From assembly GCA_029245955.1 (NCBI GenBank), contig JAQWOH010000008.1, positions 186,001-250,000 on the forward strand: DNA of 64,000 nucleotides. Reading direction: 5' to 3'. This document shows, one piece after another, positions 37,333 through 46,561 of this stretch. The position numbers were made by a program, and so were the translations under genes. The DNA comes from Fuerstiella sp. (lineage in GTDB: Bacteria; Planctomycetota; Planctomycetia; Planctomycetales; Planctomycetaceae). A model generated the notes under the pieces. That model had not been told where the DNA came from and did no database searches. It was given only the letters and a program-made list of their open reading frames with translations. Every line of letters starts with the position of its first letter. The stretch's first letter is position 1.

Positions 37333-38764
37333 ATCACGGCCCACAACCGTGCCCCCCTGTTTGCGACTCCCGACTGACTACTGCCGACTGCCAGTTCCCA
37401 TGCCCATTGAAATCACAATCCCGCGCCTTGGCTGGAGCATGGACGAAGGAACGTTCGGCGAATGGTCCAAAAAAGACGGCGAACACGTCGCTTCCGGGGA
37501 CGCCGTCTTTCTGCTGGAAACCGAAAAGGCACTGCAGGAAGTGGAATCCGTCGACGAGGGCATCCTGCACATTCTGGCGGACGCTCCCAAAGAAGGAGAC
37601 ACAGTCAAGGTTGGCACGATCATTGGGTATCTGCTGAGCAAGGGCGAAGAGCCTCCGAAGATAGAGACAGGCGTTCGGCAGCCAGCAGTCGACAGTCCGG
37701 CTGCAGGTGTTGTTGCTGCCGACTCCCAACTGCCGACTTCCAACTCCCCTCTTTCCCCCGCAGCATCACCATCTGTGCGGCGTCTGGCGCGAGACCTGAA
37801 CGTCCCGTTAACGTCGCTTAAATTGAACGGCACGATTTCCGAACATGATGTCCGGCGTGCTGCGCAGCAGGAAACCATAGAACAACGATCAGTTCCGTCC
37901 GGACAACGAACCGAAAACGTCGCAGCACGCAACTCTCATCCGTCACTGCCAAAGGTTTCACCGCGCGCTGCTCGCGCGGCACGGCGATTCCATATCGACT
38001 GGACAACGTTAAATGGAAGCGGGCGAAACGGACGAATTCGCGAGCAGGATGTCCTGGCTGCTGCCGGAGGAGACAATCTGCCGAATGGCGTACTGGTTCC
38101 AGCCACACCGACGCGCAAGTTGATTGCCGAACGCATGGCGCACAGCGCACGGACAACAGTGCCAGTGACTCTGACGACGATCGCCCATGTGGACGGAATT
38201 CTTCGCGACCGAGCCGCGCGTAAACAACAGACAGATTCTGAGAACCAGACCCCCGCCATTCACGATTACGTCATCCTGTCTGTCGCTAAAGCGCTGCAGA
38301 AGTTCCCAGCACTCAACCGCCGTTGGATGAACGGCGAGATTCTGCAGCCAGACGGCATCCATATCGGTCTGGCGGTGGACACTCAAAACGGACTCATCGT
38401 GCCGGTCGTGCGCAATGCCGATCAGAAACCATTGCCGGAACTTGCAGAATCGTCAGCGGCCCTGGTTGCACGTGGTCGAGATCACAGACTCACCAGCAAA
38501 GAATGTACTGGCGGCACGTTTACAGTTTCAAATCTTGGCGCCTTCGGCATCGACGCATTCACACCGGTCATCAACCCCGGCGAATCGGCTATTCTTGGCA
38601 TCGGAACCATCCGCAGAACACCGGGGCTCTGTGACGATGGCAGCATCACCGGGTCTCAGCAAATGACTCTCAGCCTGACTTTTGACCATCAGGTCGTCGA
38701 CGGAGCACCGGCCGCCCGATTTCTGCAGTATGTCGTCGACGAACTTCGCGATTTTGCTGAGTAA
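37325..38764 (+). CDS. Dihydrolipoamide acyltransferase (E2) of the same complex
   Basis: 479 residues from the ATG at 37325, overlapping the E1 stop; homology begins at the ATG at 37400 (MPIEITIPRLGWSMDEGTF), which may be the true start. Domains from 37325: lipoyl domain (about 26-110) with lipoyl-lysine K68 in LLETEKALQEVES; two successive E3/E1-binding segments (VRRLARDLNVPLTSL about 145-180, AARAARRFHIDWTTL about 211-248); and a CoA-dependent catalytic core from about 258 ending with FDHQVVDGAPAARF (active-site His/Asp). Tandem binding domains are less common than one. No E3 gene lies in the window. Linkers hold short repetitive GACTGCC-like sequence. Confidence 0.9.
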   Translation: MNESRPTTVPPCLRLPTDYCRLPVPMPIEITIPRLGWSMDEGTFGEWSKKDGEHVASGDAVFLLETEKALQEVESVDEGILHILADAPKEGDTVKVGTIIGYLLSKGEEPPKIETGVRQPAVDSPAAGVVAADSQLPTSNSPLSPAASPSVRRLARDLNVPLTSLKLNGTISEHDVRRAAQQETIEQRSVPSGQRTENVAARNSHPSLPKVSPRAARAARRFHIDWTTLNGSGRNGRIREQDVLAAAGGDNLPNGVLVPATPTRKLIAERMAHSARTTVPVTLTTIAHVDGILRDRAARKQQTDSENQTPAIHDYVILSVAKALQKFPALNRRWMNGEILQPDGIHIGLAVDTQNGLIVPVVRNADQKPLPELAESSAALVARGRDHRLTSKECTGGTFTVSNLGAFGIDAFTPVINPGESAILGIGTIRRTPGLCDDGSITGSQQMTLSLTFDHQVVDGAPAARFLQYVVDELRDFAE

Positions 38765-38803
38765 CTTGGGATCTGTCGGAGACGCACTATATTCCGCACA
38801 CTA

Positions 38804-38819
38804 GCAGAGAATTCTCTGC
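38804..38819. promoter_or_regulatory. 16-bp perfect palindrome before the sugar kinase
   Basis: GCAGAGAATTCTCTGC lies in the 87-base gap between the E2 gene and the FGGY kinase, 32 bases before the kinase start. No T-run follows, so an operator is more likely than a terminator. Confidence 0.35.
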
Positions 38820-38851
38820 ATCTCTGATGTGGACTGGAGTCTGAAGACCAG

Positions 38852-40201
38852 ATGGAATTCATTGCGATTGATATCGGCACCTCGTTTACGAAAGGTGCCA
38901 TCGTCGACGTCGAGTCGATGGAGATCCGGAATATTTATCGCCGCACTGGCGCTGTAAAGCTGGCGGCTGAAGATCCCTTCTATTTTGAATTGTCACCTGC
39001 CGATGTGCTGCAAGGTGTCACGGATGTCATTGGCGAGTTGTATTCGTCGGCTACGGATTGCTGTGGCATTCTCATGTGTGGGCAAATGGGAGGCCTTGTT
39101 CTGTGTGACGGCGATGGCAAGGCCAGATCAAACTACATTTCCTGGCTCGACCGCCGAGCAACAAACATTCCCCCGTCAGCCAAGGTAACGTACTTCGATC
39201 AACTAGACAAAGAAGTGGGAGATCGGTCTCGTGACGTCCTGGGAAACGAATTCCGCCCGGGACTACCGCTGTCGTTTCTGTACTACCTGCGAGAAACCGG
39301 TCAACTGAACGAACTGCGGCACACCGTGCCCGTGACGTTGCCTGACTTCGTGGCGGCCGCGTTGTGCGACAGTCGCCCGGTGATGGAATGGACCAGCACG
39401 GCAGGATCGCTGGACATTGTGTCTCGCGAATTTCCGCATGACCTGCTGCGTGAGCTGCGGCTGGACGATCTTGACTGGCCTGACATTGTGGACTATCGGC
39501 ACGTCGTTGGTGAATACGAAGTCAATGGCCGGTCGCTGCCCGTATATGCACCGACGGGTGATCACCAATGTTCGCTGGCCGGAACGCTGCTGGCACAGGG
39601 TGAGCTATCCCTCAACGTTTCAACCGGTTCGCAGGTGTCGATGCTGACCAGCAGCACAACGATGGGCGAATATCAAATCCGACCATATTTCGATGGCCTG
39701 CTGTTAAAAACGATCACCAACATTCCGGCCGGGCGAGCTCTCACGGCCATCATGAAGCTGCTGACTGAAATTCCAGGCCGCGACAACGAGGGTACGGCTC
39801 AGGCGTGGGACTATTTCTTCCAGCAGGCAGAACAGACAACGACAACGGATGCCGGAGTGAATCTCGCCTTCTTCCCTGGTGCAATCGAAGGTCCCGGCGC
39901 CTTCACGAATCTGCGGGAAGACAACCTGACAGTCGGGCACATCGCGCGAGCCAGTCTGGAACAGATGGCTGATTATTACAAACAGCGGGCTGGTCAATTG
40001 GCACCCGCGAAAGACTGGTCGCAACTGGTATTTTCCGGAGGCATCGCTCAGCAATCCTCTTTGCTGCGAGAACTTGTCGCCGATCGACTGCAGTCAGATT
40101 ATCGAACAGCCACCAGTTCCGAAGACGCACTGTACGGCATGATGGTCCTGGGGCGCGTCATCGCAGGTCTCAGCGATTCGGTGGCCCCTGTCACCAGGTA
40201 G
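38852..40201 (+). CDS. FGGY-family carbohydrate kinase
   Basis: 449 residues. The N-terminal ATPase phosphate loop reads IAIDIGTSFTKGAIVD. GILMCGQMGGLVLCDGDG and ISWLDRRAT correspond to the sugar-binding region; DHQCSLAGTLLAQGELSLNVSTGSQVS is the second FGGY phosphate/adenosine motif; LVFSGGIAQQSSLLRELVADRL is the C-terminal adenosine motif. Sequence type is nearer the sedoheptulokinase/less-studied FGGY branch than to glycerol or xylulose kinase, judged by eye. It lies 87 bases after the E2 gene in the same direction and may phosphorylate a sugar or polyol entering or leaving the pathway. Downstream sequence is a decayed gene. Confidence 0.88.
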   Translation: MEFIAIDIGTSFTKGAIVDVESMEIRNIYRRTGAVKLAAEDPFYFELSPADVLQGVTDVIGELYSSATDCCGILMCGQMGGLVLCDGDGKARSNYISWLDRRATNIPPSAKVTYFDQLDKEVGDRSRDVLGNEFRPGLPLSFLYYLRETGQLNELRHTVPVTLPDFVAAALCDSRPVMEWTSTAGSLDIVSREFPHDLLRELRLDDLDWPDIVDYRHVVGEYEVNGRSLPVYAPTGDHQCSLAGTLLAQGELSLNVSTGSQVSMLTSSTTMGEYQIRPYFDGLLLKTITNIPAGRALTAIMKLLTEIPGRDNEGTAQAWDYFFQQAEQTTTTDAGVNLAFFPGAIEGPGAFTNLREDNLTVGHIARASLEQMADYYKQRAGQLAPAKDWSQLVFSGGIAQQSSLLRELVADRLQSDYRTATSSEDALYGMMVLGRVIAGLSDSVAPVTR

Positions 40202-40219
40202 TCGTGCAATGTCGATCTC

Positions 40220-40808
40220 ATGTTTCCGTCACACAGCATTCGGAAACTTTTTTTGACATGGCGGAAACCAATCACTCTCAGTAACTCCCGCATCTGGCTG
40301 GAACTGCTGGACCAGCGACATCACGACGACCTGGGTGAAGCCACCACTGACGGTGAACTGTGGAAAGTCTGGGACACGTCCGTCCCGAGCTCCGGTGATG
40401 TCGCTGCAGAAATCGAAAGACGATTTGGGCTGCGCAGACAGCAGTCCATTTGCCATCGTCGAACCGTCTTCCGGCAAAGCTGTCGGTATGACAACGTACA
40501 TGAACGCGGATGCCGCCAACCGACGGATAGAAATCGGATAGACATGGTTTCGCAAGTCAGTTCATTGCGCAGGCCTGAATACTCATTGCAAACTGTTGGT
40601 GCTGACCCGCGCATTTACAGAACTCATATCTTTAATCGGCAGAGCCGGGCGGGCATCGAACGCCTGGGGCGAAACTGGAAGCGTTCAGCGAAGTCACCGG
40701 ATTCTGGCCCGCGGCACACTGCAGGACACATGCGTCTATTCCATCATTTCCAGTGAACGGCCCACCGTGCAAACGCATCTGACATTTCGAGCGTCACGGT
40801 CGCACTGA
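40220..40808 (+). pseudogene. Decayed GNAT-family N-acetyltransferase (RimJ/RimL type)
   Basis: Pieces of one GNAT protein appear in order in two alternating frames. Frame 2 gives PITLSNSRIWLELLDQRHHDD and DGELWKVWDTSVPSSGDVAA; frame 0 gives SPFAIVEPSSGKAVGMTTYM and NADAANRRIEIG, then an in-frame TAG before TWFRKS (homologs have IGxTW), then GLNTHCKLLVLT. Frame 2 resumes with RTHIFNRQSRAGIERLG. Frame 0 ends with RSHRILARGTLQDTCVYSII and a TGA at 40806-40808. At least three frameshifts and one nonsense codon are needed, so the gene is dead. The order matches the family start to end. Confidence 0.8.
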
Positions 40809-40852
40809 ACGCAGATCACAGTCTGGACTGAGGCAACAGCACTTTCGTCAGG

Positions 40853-43335
40853 TCACGCGCCACTAAGCAGTCCGTCGACAACCTGAGCGTTACTGCCCCG
40901 TGCATCCGTCAAAGTTTCATCGCTGCCGTGGTGGCGAAATGAAGGACGATTGTGGTCCGGGCCGATTTGATGCAGCAGCGTGGCGTGCAGATCGGGAGCG
41001 ACGGCGAGTCCTGGCTACAGATAATTCCCGCATCTCAGAACGAAGTTACGCGGGGGCAGATGTCGTTCGTGAACCACCTGAATGGTGGCATAGGCTCTGC
41101 GGCTGCTGTTCAAACCTACTCTCTGTTGCGCTATGTCGGCCAGTTCGTTTCCGTGCGCCTCTTTGAAGGCAGCCGCTGGTTCTTTCTGCGCTGCCGTAAG
41201 ATTTTCAGCGGACGTCTCCAATGCCGCCCGAACAGTGCTGCGAATCGTTTCGGGCAGCAGCGACAGTTTCTCAGTGAACAGAATCCGGCGATAGAATTCG
41301 CGAATTTCATCGGATCGCTTTTTCAGTGCAGCAACCTGATTTTCAATTTCGCTGTTCGCCCGGTCAATCTGAGCCTTTTCTCTGTCAGCAACGTCAGGGC
41401 GACCATACCCGGTGGAAGTCACCCAATGCCTCACGTTGAAGGCCGGGGCAAAAACGGATTCCAGGCGACAATACTCCGACTGAGAAATGGCTTCGTACTT
41501 ATGATCGTGACATCGTGCACACTGCAACGTCAGGGCCAGCAGATTGGCGGCAATATCTTCCGTTGTTCGTTGCAGAACGTGATGCCTGGTGCCCGGCGTG
41601 TTGAGCTCATTCTGGTCAGTGTCATCATTCGCACACAGCAGGAATCCGGTGGCGATGAGCGCATCCTTCATTTCGGGCGATAACGTTTCAGCGGATGTCC
41701 AGTCGTAGAGTTCGTCACCGGCCAGTTGTTCGACGATGAAACGATCAAAGAGTTTTCCGTTGTTGAATGACCGAATGACGTAGTCCCGATACCGCCATTT
41801 CTCAGCCAGAGGTTTAATGATCGCGGCGTCGTTGTCGTTTCCATAGACGTCTGCGTAGCCCGACACATCCAGCCAGTGTCGCTTCCAGCGTTCACCGAAA
41901 TACTACGAACTCAAAATCCGGTCAATCAGGCGTTCAAGAGCATCTGGTGCATCATCGCTGTAAAACGCAGCGACGTCCTGCGGCGACGGCGGCGGCGCCG
42001 GTCAGATTAAAGTATGCTCGCCTCACTAACATGTTACGATCGGCCTGGTCCGAGTAAGACAATCCATGCTGCTCTACCTTCGCCAGCAGGAAATGATCGA
42101 TCTCATTGCAAATGCGATCTGTATTCCGGACCTCGGGGGATTGTGCCGTGCCGGTGCTTGCCATGCCCAGTGTTGTCGATCCTGATCACTGATTTTTCGC
42201 GCTGCAGTGCAGCCGCTTCAACCAATTACGCAAAGTTGAGATTTCCTGCGGCGTCAGGCGCGGTTCTCCTTCCGGCGGCATTATTCCCGATTCAATCATC
42301 AACACCATTTCGCTGAGATCAGAAAAACCTCGAACGATAACGAGACCAGCCTTGCCGCCTCGCGGCCACCGTGCGCAGATCCAGTTCCGCTTTCTGCGTC
42401 TCATCGCCGTGACAACTGTGACAACTGTGACACCGCCGAGCAAGAATCGGATGGTTAGTTTTTCGAACTGAGGAATGGGACGAAAGCCGGCCTGCAGACC
42501 GTATTTCCCAGCCAGATAACTGCCGACCTGGCAGCGTTCGGTGGCGGTCAATGACCGGTGATGAATCAGCACTTCAGCCAGGTCACCCTGAAAAAACGTC
42601 CCTGCGATGGATTCCGGACCAAAGTGCTGTCCCAGTGCCAGCGTCAGGTTATTCTTGAAGCCCAGAAAATGTGTTCCATTGAACATCGCTCACTAATCAC
42701 GCCGACCGTTCAGGTGGATCGCAAATGTCTGCTCGCCGGTGTACACCGTTTCGATCAGGTTTGGCTTCCCATTCCATACCACGGTCGGCCCTTCACCTTC
42801 ATCACCGCTGTGAATCCCCAGCCGTACCCTGCCCCGCCTCTGCGGTAGCCGATCCAGAACCCGAAGCGTTTTTCGAATGCAGCGTCAGGGGCATCGCGCG
42901 AATTCAGATCAAGAATCCACTGAGCACCATGAGCCGATCCGGCGGGCGCCTGCAGTACAACAGAGACGTGAAACGTCTGGTCTCCCGTAGACATTCCGAT
43001 CAACGTCGACAGACTCAGAAAGTCGTCGCCGTGAAATCGAACGGCTGGGCGCCCACCGATCGCTGCCACATGAAACGTTGGCTGGCGTGCGGTAATTTTC
43101 TGCGACGGCTGATTTCCGTTGCCGCTCCTGTCGCGTCATTCAGCGATCGATGCTCTTTCGGCCGGAGGACACGAATGCTCACCGTCTGTGTCACGATCTG
43201 CTGCGTCCAGCCAGACGACCGGACCATCCCTGGAAGGAACATGGGCATCTGCCGGCGAAGAACACAGGCGACCACAGCAATCGCGTGTGAAAACACAAAC
43301 AAGAATAGTTGCCGTCGGCTCATGGCGGTTTTCAC
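40853..43335 (-). pseudogene. Relic of a LamG/cytochrome/DUF1549 gene joined to a DUF1501 tail
   Basis: Reading leftwards from 43335: a signal peptide (MSRRQLFLFVFSHAIAVVA); LamG pieces in several frames (GPVVWLDAADRDT; FHVAAIGGRPAVRFHGDDF; GDLAEVLIHHRSLTATE); a planctomycete cytochrome c segment with a stuttered CHSCHSCHGDETQKAELDL; PPEGEPRLTPQEISTLRNW; DUF1549 start (IDHFLLAKVEQHGLS, RRAYFNLTG); a frameshift and a TAG before YFGERWKRHWLDVSGYAD; then the DUF1549 haem motif LTLQCARCHDHKYEAIS. At 41015 this stops (TAG). After a short in-frame stretch comes DLHATLLHQIGPDHNR, RHHGSDETLTDA, the C-terminus of a DUF1501 protein, ending at a TGA (40853-40855). The DUF1553 half and most of DUF1501 have been deleted. 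Confidence 0.85.
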
Positions 43336-43481
43336 ATAACCGTGTGGGCGCCACTCTTCCGGTTGAAAACTACGTATCGTTCAGTCGATTCTCCACCGCA
43401 GAATATTGGTGTTGGTCGTTCGGCCGGATCGATTGACATACAATTGCCCGTTTGTGCAACGCAGTCCGCAGGATTCATTTC

Positions 43482-44600
43482 ATGCCCGTGCCAACGATGA
43501 GTTACCTCACGGATATCCACTTCTCGCCGGGGGCGACCGCACTGGTGCCTGAGATCCTTGCAGAGATGGGGCTGAACCGGCCGCTGCTGGTCACGGACAC
43601 CGGCATTGTGACAGCGGGCCTGGTTGACAGACTCAGTTGTGGCATTGCGGCAACCTTCAGTGATGTCAGTCCAAATCCAACACAGCAGAATGTCCGAAAC
43701 GGAGTATCGCTGTTCCGCGATGCCAGATGCGACAGCATCATCGCTCTGGGCGGCGGCTCGCCAATCGATTGTGCCAAGGCGGTCTCGCTGATGGTGACAC
43801 ACAAAGAGCCACTGGAACAGTACGCCCTGATTCGTGGCGGTCTGCCCATGATCACCGCCGACAAGCCAGCGGTGATCGCCATCCCCACAACTTCAGGCAC
43901 CGGCAGCGAAGTAGGCCGAGCATCACTCATCGCCTTCAATGACACCACCAAGCTGGCGATTGTCGGCCGGTCAATTATTCCCGACGTTGCCATCTGTGAC
44001 CCCGAACTTACAACCAGACTGCCGGCCGGGCTCACTGCTGCCACCGGTATGGATGCGATATCTCACTGCGTGGAAACATTCTGCAGCCCAAAGTTCAACC
44101 CCGTCGCAGACGCAATTGCGCTGGATGGTCTGCAGCGGGCCTGCAGCAATCTGCAAGCGGCCGTTGATGAAGGTACCGACCTGCAGGCCAGATCTGAAAT
44201 GATGATGGCGTCCATGCAGGGCGCGCTGGCTTTTCAGAAAGGGTTAGGCATGATTCACAGCCTCAGCCACCCGCTGGGTGCCATTCCCAAGCAACTGCAC
44301 CACGGCACACTGAATTCAATCTTCCTGCCGCACGTGCTGCGGTTCAACGCCGATGCATGCCCGGAGAAAATGGTCCGTATGGCCAACGCCATTGGAATGG
44401 ACGAGGGTAAAGAATTGGCTGATCATTTTGAAAATCTGGCGAATAAGACCGGGCTGCCGTCGCGTCTGAGTGACCTGGGTACGACCGCGGCGGATCTTAC
44501 ACCGCTGGCAGAACCAGCATTCGCAGACCATTCCACCGCGACAAATCCACGGCCATTGACCGCAGACGACTGCGCAGCAATGTACCGCGCCGCGTTATAG
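43482..44600 (+). CDS. Iron-type alcohol dehydrogenase (lactaldehyde reductase-like)
   Basis: 372 residues from the ATG at 43482 (AGGA 8 bases upstream; another ATG at 43497). Cofactor loop GGGSPIDCAKA and IPTTSGTGSEVGRAS are diagnostic of group III (Fe-dependent) alcohol dehydrogenases. Metal ligands are Asp and His in TGMDAISHCVE, His in HSLSHPLGA and His in QLHHGTLN. Family members such as FucO reduce L-lactaldehyde to 1,2-propanediol, a sink for the aldehyde made when 2-keto-3-deoxy-L-rhamnonate or -fuconate is cleaved by an HpaI-type aldolase, present at 15166. That link is inference; other aldehydes are possible. A consensus-like TTGACA (43433-43438) lies upstream but no good -10 was found. 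Confidence 0.9.
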   Translation: MPVPTMSYLTDIHFSPGATALVPEILAEMGLNRPLLVTDTGIVTAGLVDRLSCGIAATFSDVSPNPTQQNVRNGVSLFRDARCDSIIALGGGSPIDCAKAVSLMVTHKEPLEQYALIRGGLPMITADKPAVIAIPTTSGTGSEVGRASLIAFNDTTKLAIVGRSIIPDVAICDPELTTRLPAGLTAATGMDAISHCVETFCSPKFNPVADAIALDGLQRACSNLQAAVDEGTDLQARSEMMMASMQGALAFQKGLGMIHSLSHPLGAIPKQLHHGTLNSIFLPHVLRFNADACPEKMVRMANAIGMDEGKELADHFENLANKTGLPSRLSDLGTTAADLTPLAEPAFADHSTATNPRPLTADDCAAMYRAAL

Positions 44601-44657
44601 ACAAGCAACGCCTTGTTCTCCCGCTCCGGACTGAAAACACCTGTTCTGGCGGACGCT

Positions 44658-45461
44658 CTACGGTTCGTTGATCACAGGGTTCGTCAGCTGACCGATTCCT
44701 TCGATGTCGATGGTCACTGAATCGCCATCCTTCAGATAGACAGGGGGCTTACGCGCCAGGCCGACTCCGTGTGGTGTTCCCGTCAGAATCACTGTTCCTG
44801 GCATCAGAGTCGTACTGCCGCTGAGAAACTCAATCAACGTGGGCACGTCAAAGATCATGTCGTCTGTATTCCAGTCCTGCATGACTTTGCCATTCAGAAC
44901 GGTCTTGATCTTCAAGGCATTGGGGTTTGGAATTTCATCTGTAGTCACCAGGCATGGTCCCAGTGGACAGAACGTGTCGAAATTCTTGCCTTTGCACCAC
45001 TGGCTGCCGCCATATTTAATCTGCCAGTCACGAGCACTCACATCGTGGCCGCACGTGTAGCCCAGTACGTAATCCAGAGCATCGGCTTTCGAAACGTTCT
45101 TGCACTTCCTGCCGATCACCACGGCCAGCTCACATTCGTAGTCGACTTCTTCGCTCTTCAGATGCGTGGGAACTTCAATAGGATCGCCTGGGTGCTGCAG
45201 CGTCGCAGGTGACTTCATGAACAGGATGGGCCATTTCGGTTTCGGCAAACCACCTTCTTCGGCATGAAACAGATAGTTCAGCCCGATGCACAGGATCGTC
45301 GGCGGATCGACCGGAGCCAACAGCTTATGCACGTCGGCGACTTTGTCGGTGACCGTATGGTCGCCAAAGATGCAGCCATCAATTTCCAGAGAGGATCCAT
45401 CATCCTTTTGAGCGGCATATCGAATGTCGTTGGCTGGATCGTTGTATCGAATGATTTTCAT
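44658..45461 (-). CDS. Fumarylacetoacetate-hydrolase-family protein (2,4-diketo-3-deoxy acid hydrolase candidate)
   Basis: 267 residues from the ATG at 45461; the frame runs on to 45626 without homology. PTILCIGLNYLFHAEE, EVDYECELAVVIGRKC (metal-binding Glu residues), GYTCGHDVSARDWQ, GKNFDTFCPLGPCLVT and GTVILTGTPHGVG are the FAH signature blocks. The family hydrolyses C-C bonds in beta-diketo acids. Next to an SDR and an IlvD-type dehydratase it fits 2,4-diketo-3-deoxy-L-fuconate/-rhamnonate hydrolase, which gives pyruvate and L-lactate in the non-phosphorylating pathway. Specificity is inferred from neighbours. Lies 209 bases after the SDR gene on the same strand. Confidence 0.87.
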   Translation of the reverse strand: MKIIRYNDPANDIRYAAQKDDGSSLEIDGCIFGDHTVTDKVADVHKLLAPVDPPTILCIGLNYLFHAEEGGLPKPKWPILFMKSPATLQHPGDPIEVPTHLKSEEVDYECELAVVIGRKCKNVSKADALDYVLGYTCGHDVSARDWQIKYGGSQWCKGKNFDTFCPLGPCLVTTDEIPNPNALKIKTVLNGKVMQDWNTDDMIFDVPTLIEFLSGSTTLMPGTVILTGTPHGVGLARKPPVYLKDGDSVTIDIEGIGQLTNPVINEP

Positions 45462-45670
45462 GGTGGGTGTACCGGTCGAAAACGTGTGGAAAGACTGTGA
45501 GCGGATCCGCAGAATATCAGCAACACCGGAAATGGCCAGCGTTGGTGCACGCATGCCGAGCTCGATGCTGAAGTCAGGCAAGGTGGCCCGTGGTATGAGC
45601 GAGGAATAAGTGGAAATCCGGGGCATGCTTAGCAGGCTCAGTCCAGCCTCCGGCCACCCGACCGGGACAA

Positions 45671-46438
45671 CTATCGAATGCTGAGTGTTCCGCCATCGAT
45701 CGGATGTACGCTGCCTGTGACAAATGAAGCTTCGTCACTGCACAGAAACAGCGCTGCCACGGCAATTTCTTTCGGACGACCCATACGTCCGATGGGCTGA
45801 AAAGCCGCCAGTTTTTCCATAACGGCTTCTTCCTCACCAGGATAATTCTGTGCCACAAATCCGTCTACGAACGGTGTGTGAATTCGCCCGGGAAGAATGG
45901 CGTTACAACGAATTCCCTTGTCGACAAAATCCTTGGCAACGGAATACGTTAACGCGACAACAGCGCCCTTACTGGTCGAATAGGCAAATCTTTCTGCCAG
46001 TCCGAACCACGCCACTGTTGAGGCAATATTCAGAATCGCGGAGCCCTGCGGCATGTGTGGAATCACAGCGTAGCAGCAGTTGTAAACCCCTTTCACGTTA
46101 ACCGCCATGACTCGATCAAAATCTGCCTCTTCTGTCGTCGTGACGCTGCCCACATGAGCGATGCCGGCATTGTTCACCAGAATGTCAATCTTGCCACGCT
46201 CGGCGACAATCGCCTCAACCTGCGATTTCACGGCGGCCTGGTCGGTAACGTCGCAGACACGAGCGGTCGCTGAGCCGCCGGCGGAAACGATCTCGGACAC
46301 GGTCGCTTCGGCTGTCACCTCATCAACTTCGAAGATCTGCACGTGAGCACCCCGCTCGGCAAACATTTCGGCGATGCCCTTACCAATACCAGAACCGCCA
46401 CCGGTGATAATCGCGTTTTTTTCGTCGAGTCGTAGCAC
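45671..46438 (-). CDS. Short-chain dehydrogenase, candidate 2-keto-3-deoxy-L-fuconate/rhamnonate dehydrogenase
   Basis: 255 residues. Cofactor motif TGGGSGIGKG, acidic end of beta-2 (FEVDE, NAD-type), NNAGIAHVG, catalytic Ser in NIASTVAW and YSTSKGAV (Tyr and Lys present). NAILPGRIHTPFVDGF and the C-terminal VTGSVHPIDGGTLSIR complete a classical SDR. Lying between an FAH-family hydrolase and a divergently transcribed sugar-acid dehydratase, it fits the NAD-dependent step that oxidises 2-keto-3-deoxy-acids to 2,4-diketo-3-deoxy-acids. The assignment to that reaction is contextual. Confidence 0.88.
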   Translation of the reverse strand: MLRLDEKNAIITGGGSGIGKGIAEMFAERGAHVQIFEVDEVTAEATVSEIVSAGGSATARVCDVTDQAAVKSQVEAIVAERGKIDILVNNAGIAHVGSVTTTEEADFDRVMAVNVKGVYNCCYAVIPHMPQGSAILNIASTVAWFGLAERFAYSTSKGAVVALTYSVAKDFVDKGIRCNAILPGRIHTPFVDGFVAQNYPGEEEAVMEKLAAFQPIGRMGRPKEIAVAALFLCSDEASFVTGSVHPIDGGTLSIR

Positions 46439-46448
46439 TTCAGTTTCC

Positions 46449-46470
46449 TGTTATAATTTGCGACACGCAA
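46449..46470 (+). promoter_or_regulatory. Extended -10 promoter with overlapping palindrome for the dehydratase gene
   Basis: TGTTATAAT (46449-46457) is a perfect extended -10 (TGnTATAAT). Immediately downstream, TTGCG-ACA-CGCAA (46458-46470) is a palindrome covering the predicted start site, a likely operator. It lies in the 123-base gap between the divergent SDR and dehydratase genes. Confidence 0.6.
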
Positions 46471-46561
46471 TGTACAGCATCAGCCAGGGTCGGTCACCGA
46501 CTTACAGAGTACACAGTACGTCGCAACTCAGCCACCAACACGAATTCGGTAAACATCTCAC

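Noticed and set aside
37345..37400. GACTGCC-like low-complexity sequence, also near 37720-37750, as a mobile or tandem repeat
   Set aside because: Both stretches are short and imperfect, and lie in the E2 leader and an interdomain linker; too little to call a repeat element.
40952..41683. 243-residue plus-strand open frame
   Set aside because: Antisense to the DUF1549 relic, whose conserved haem motif is on the minus strand; no similarity of its own.
42725..43339. 204-residue plus-strand open frame
   Set aside because: Antisense shadow of the decayed LamG region.
43433..43438. TTGACA as -35 of the iron-type alcohol dehydrogenase gene
   Set aside because: No acceptable -10 at 16-18 bases; too weak to list as a promoter.
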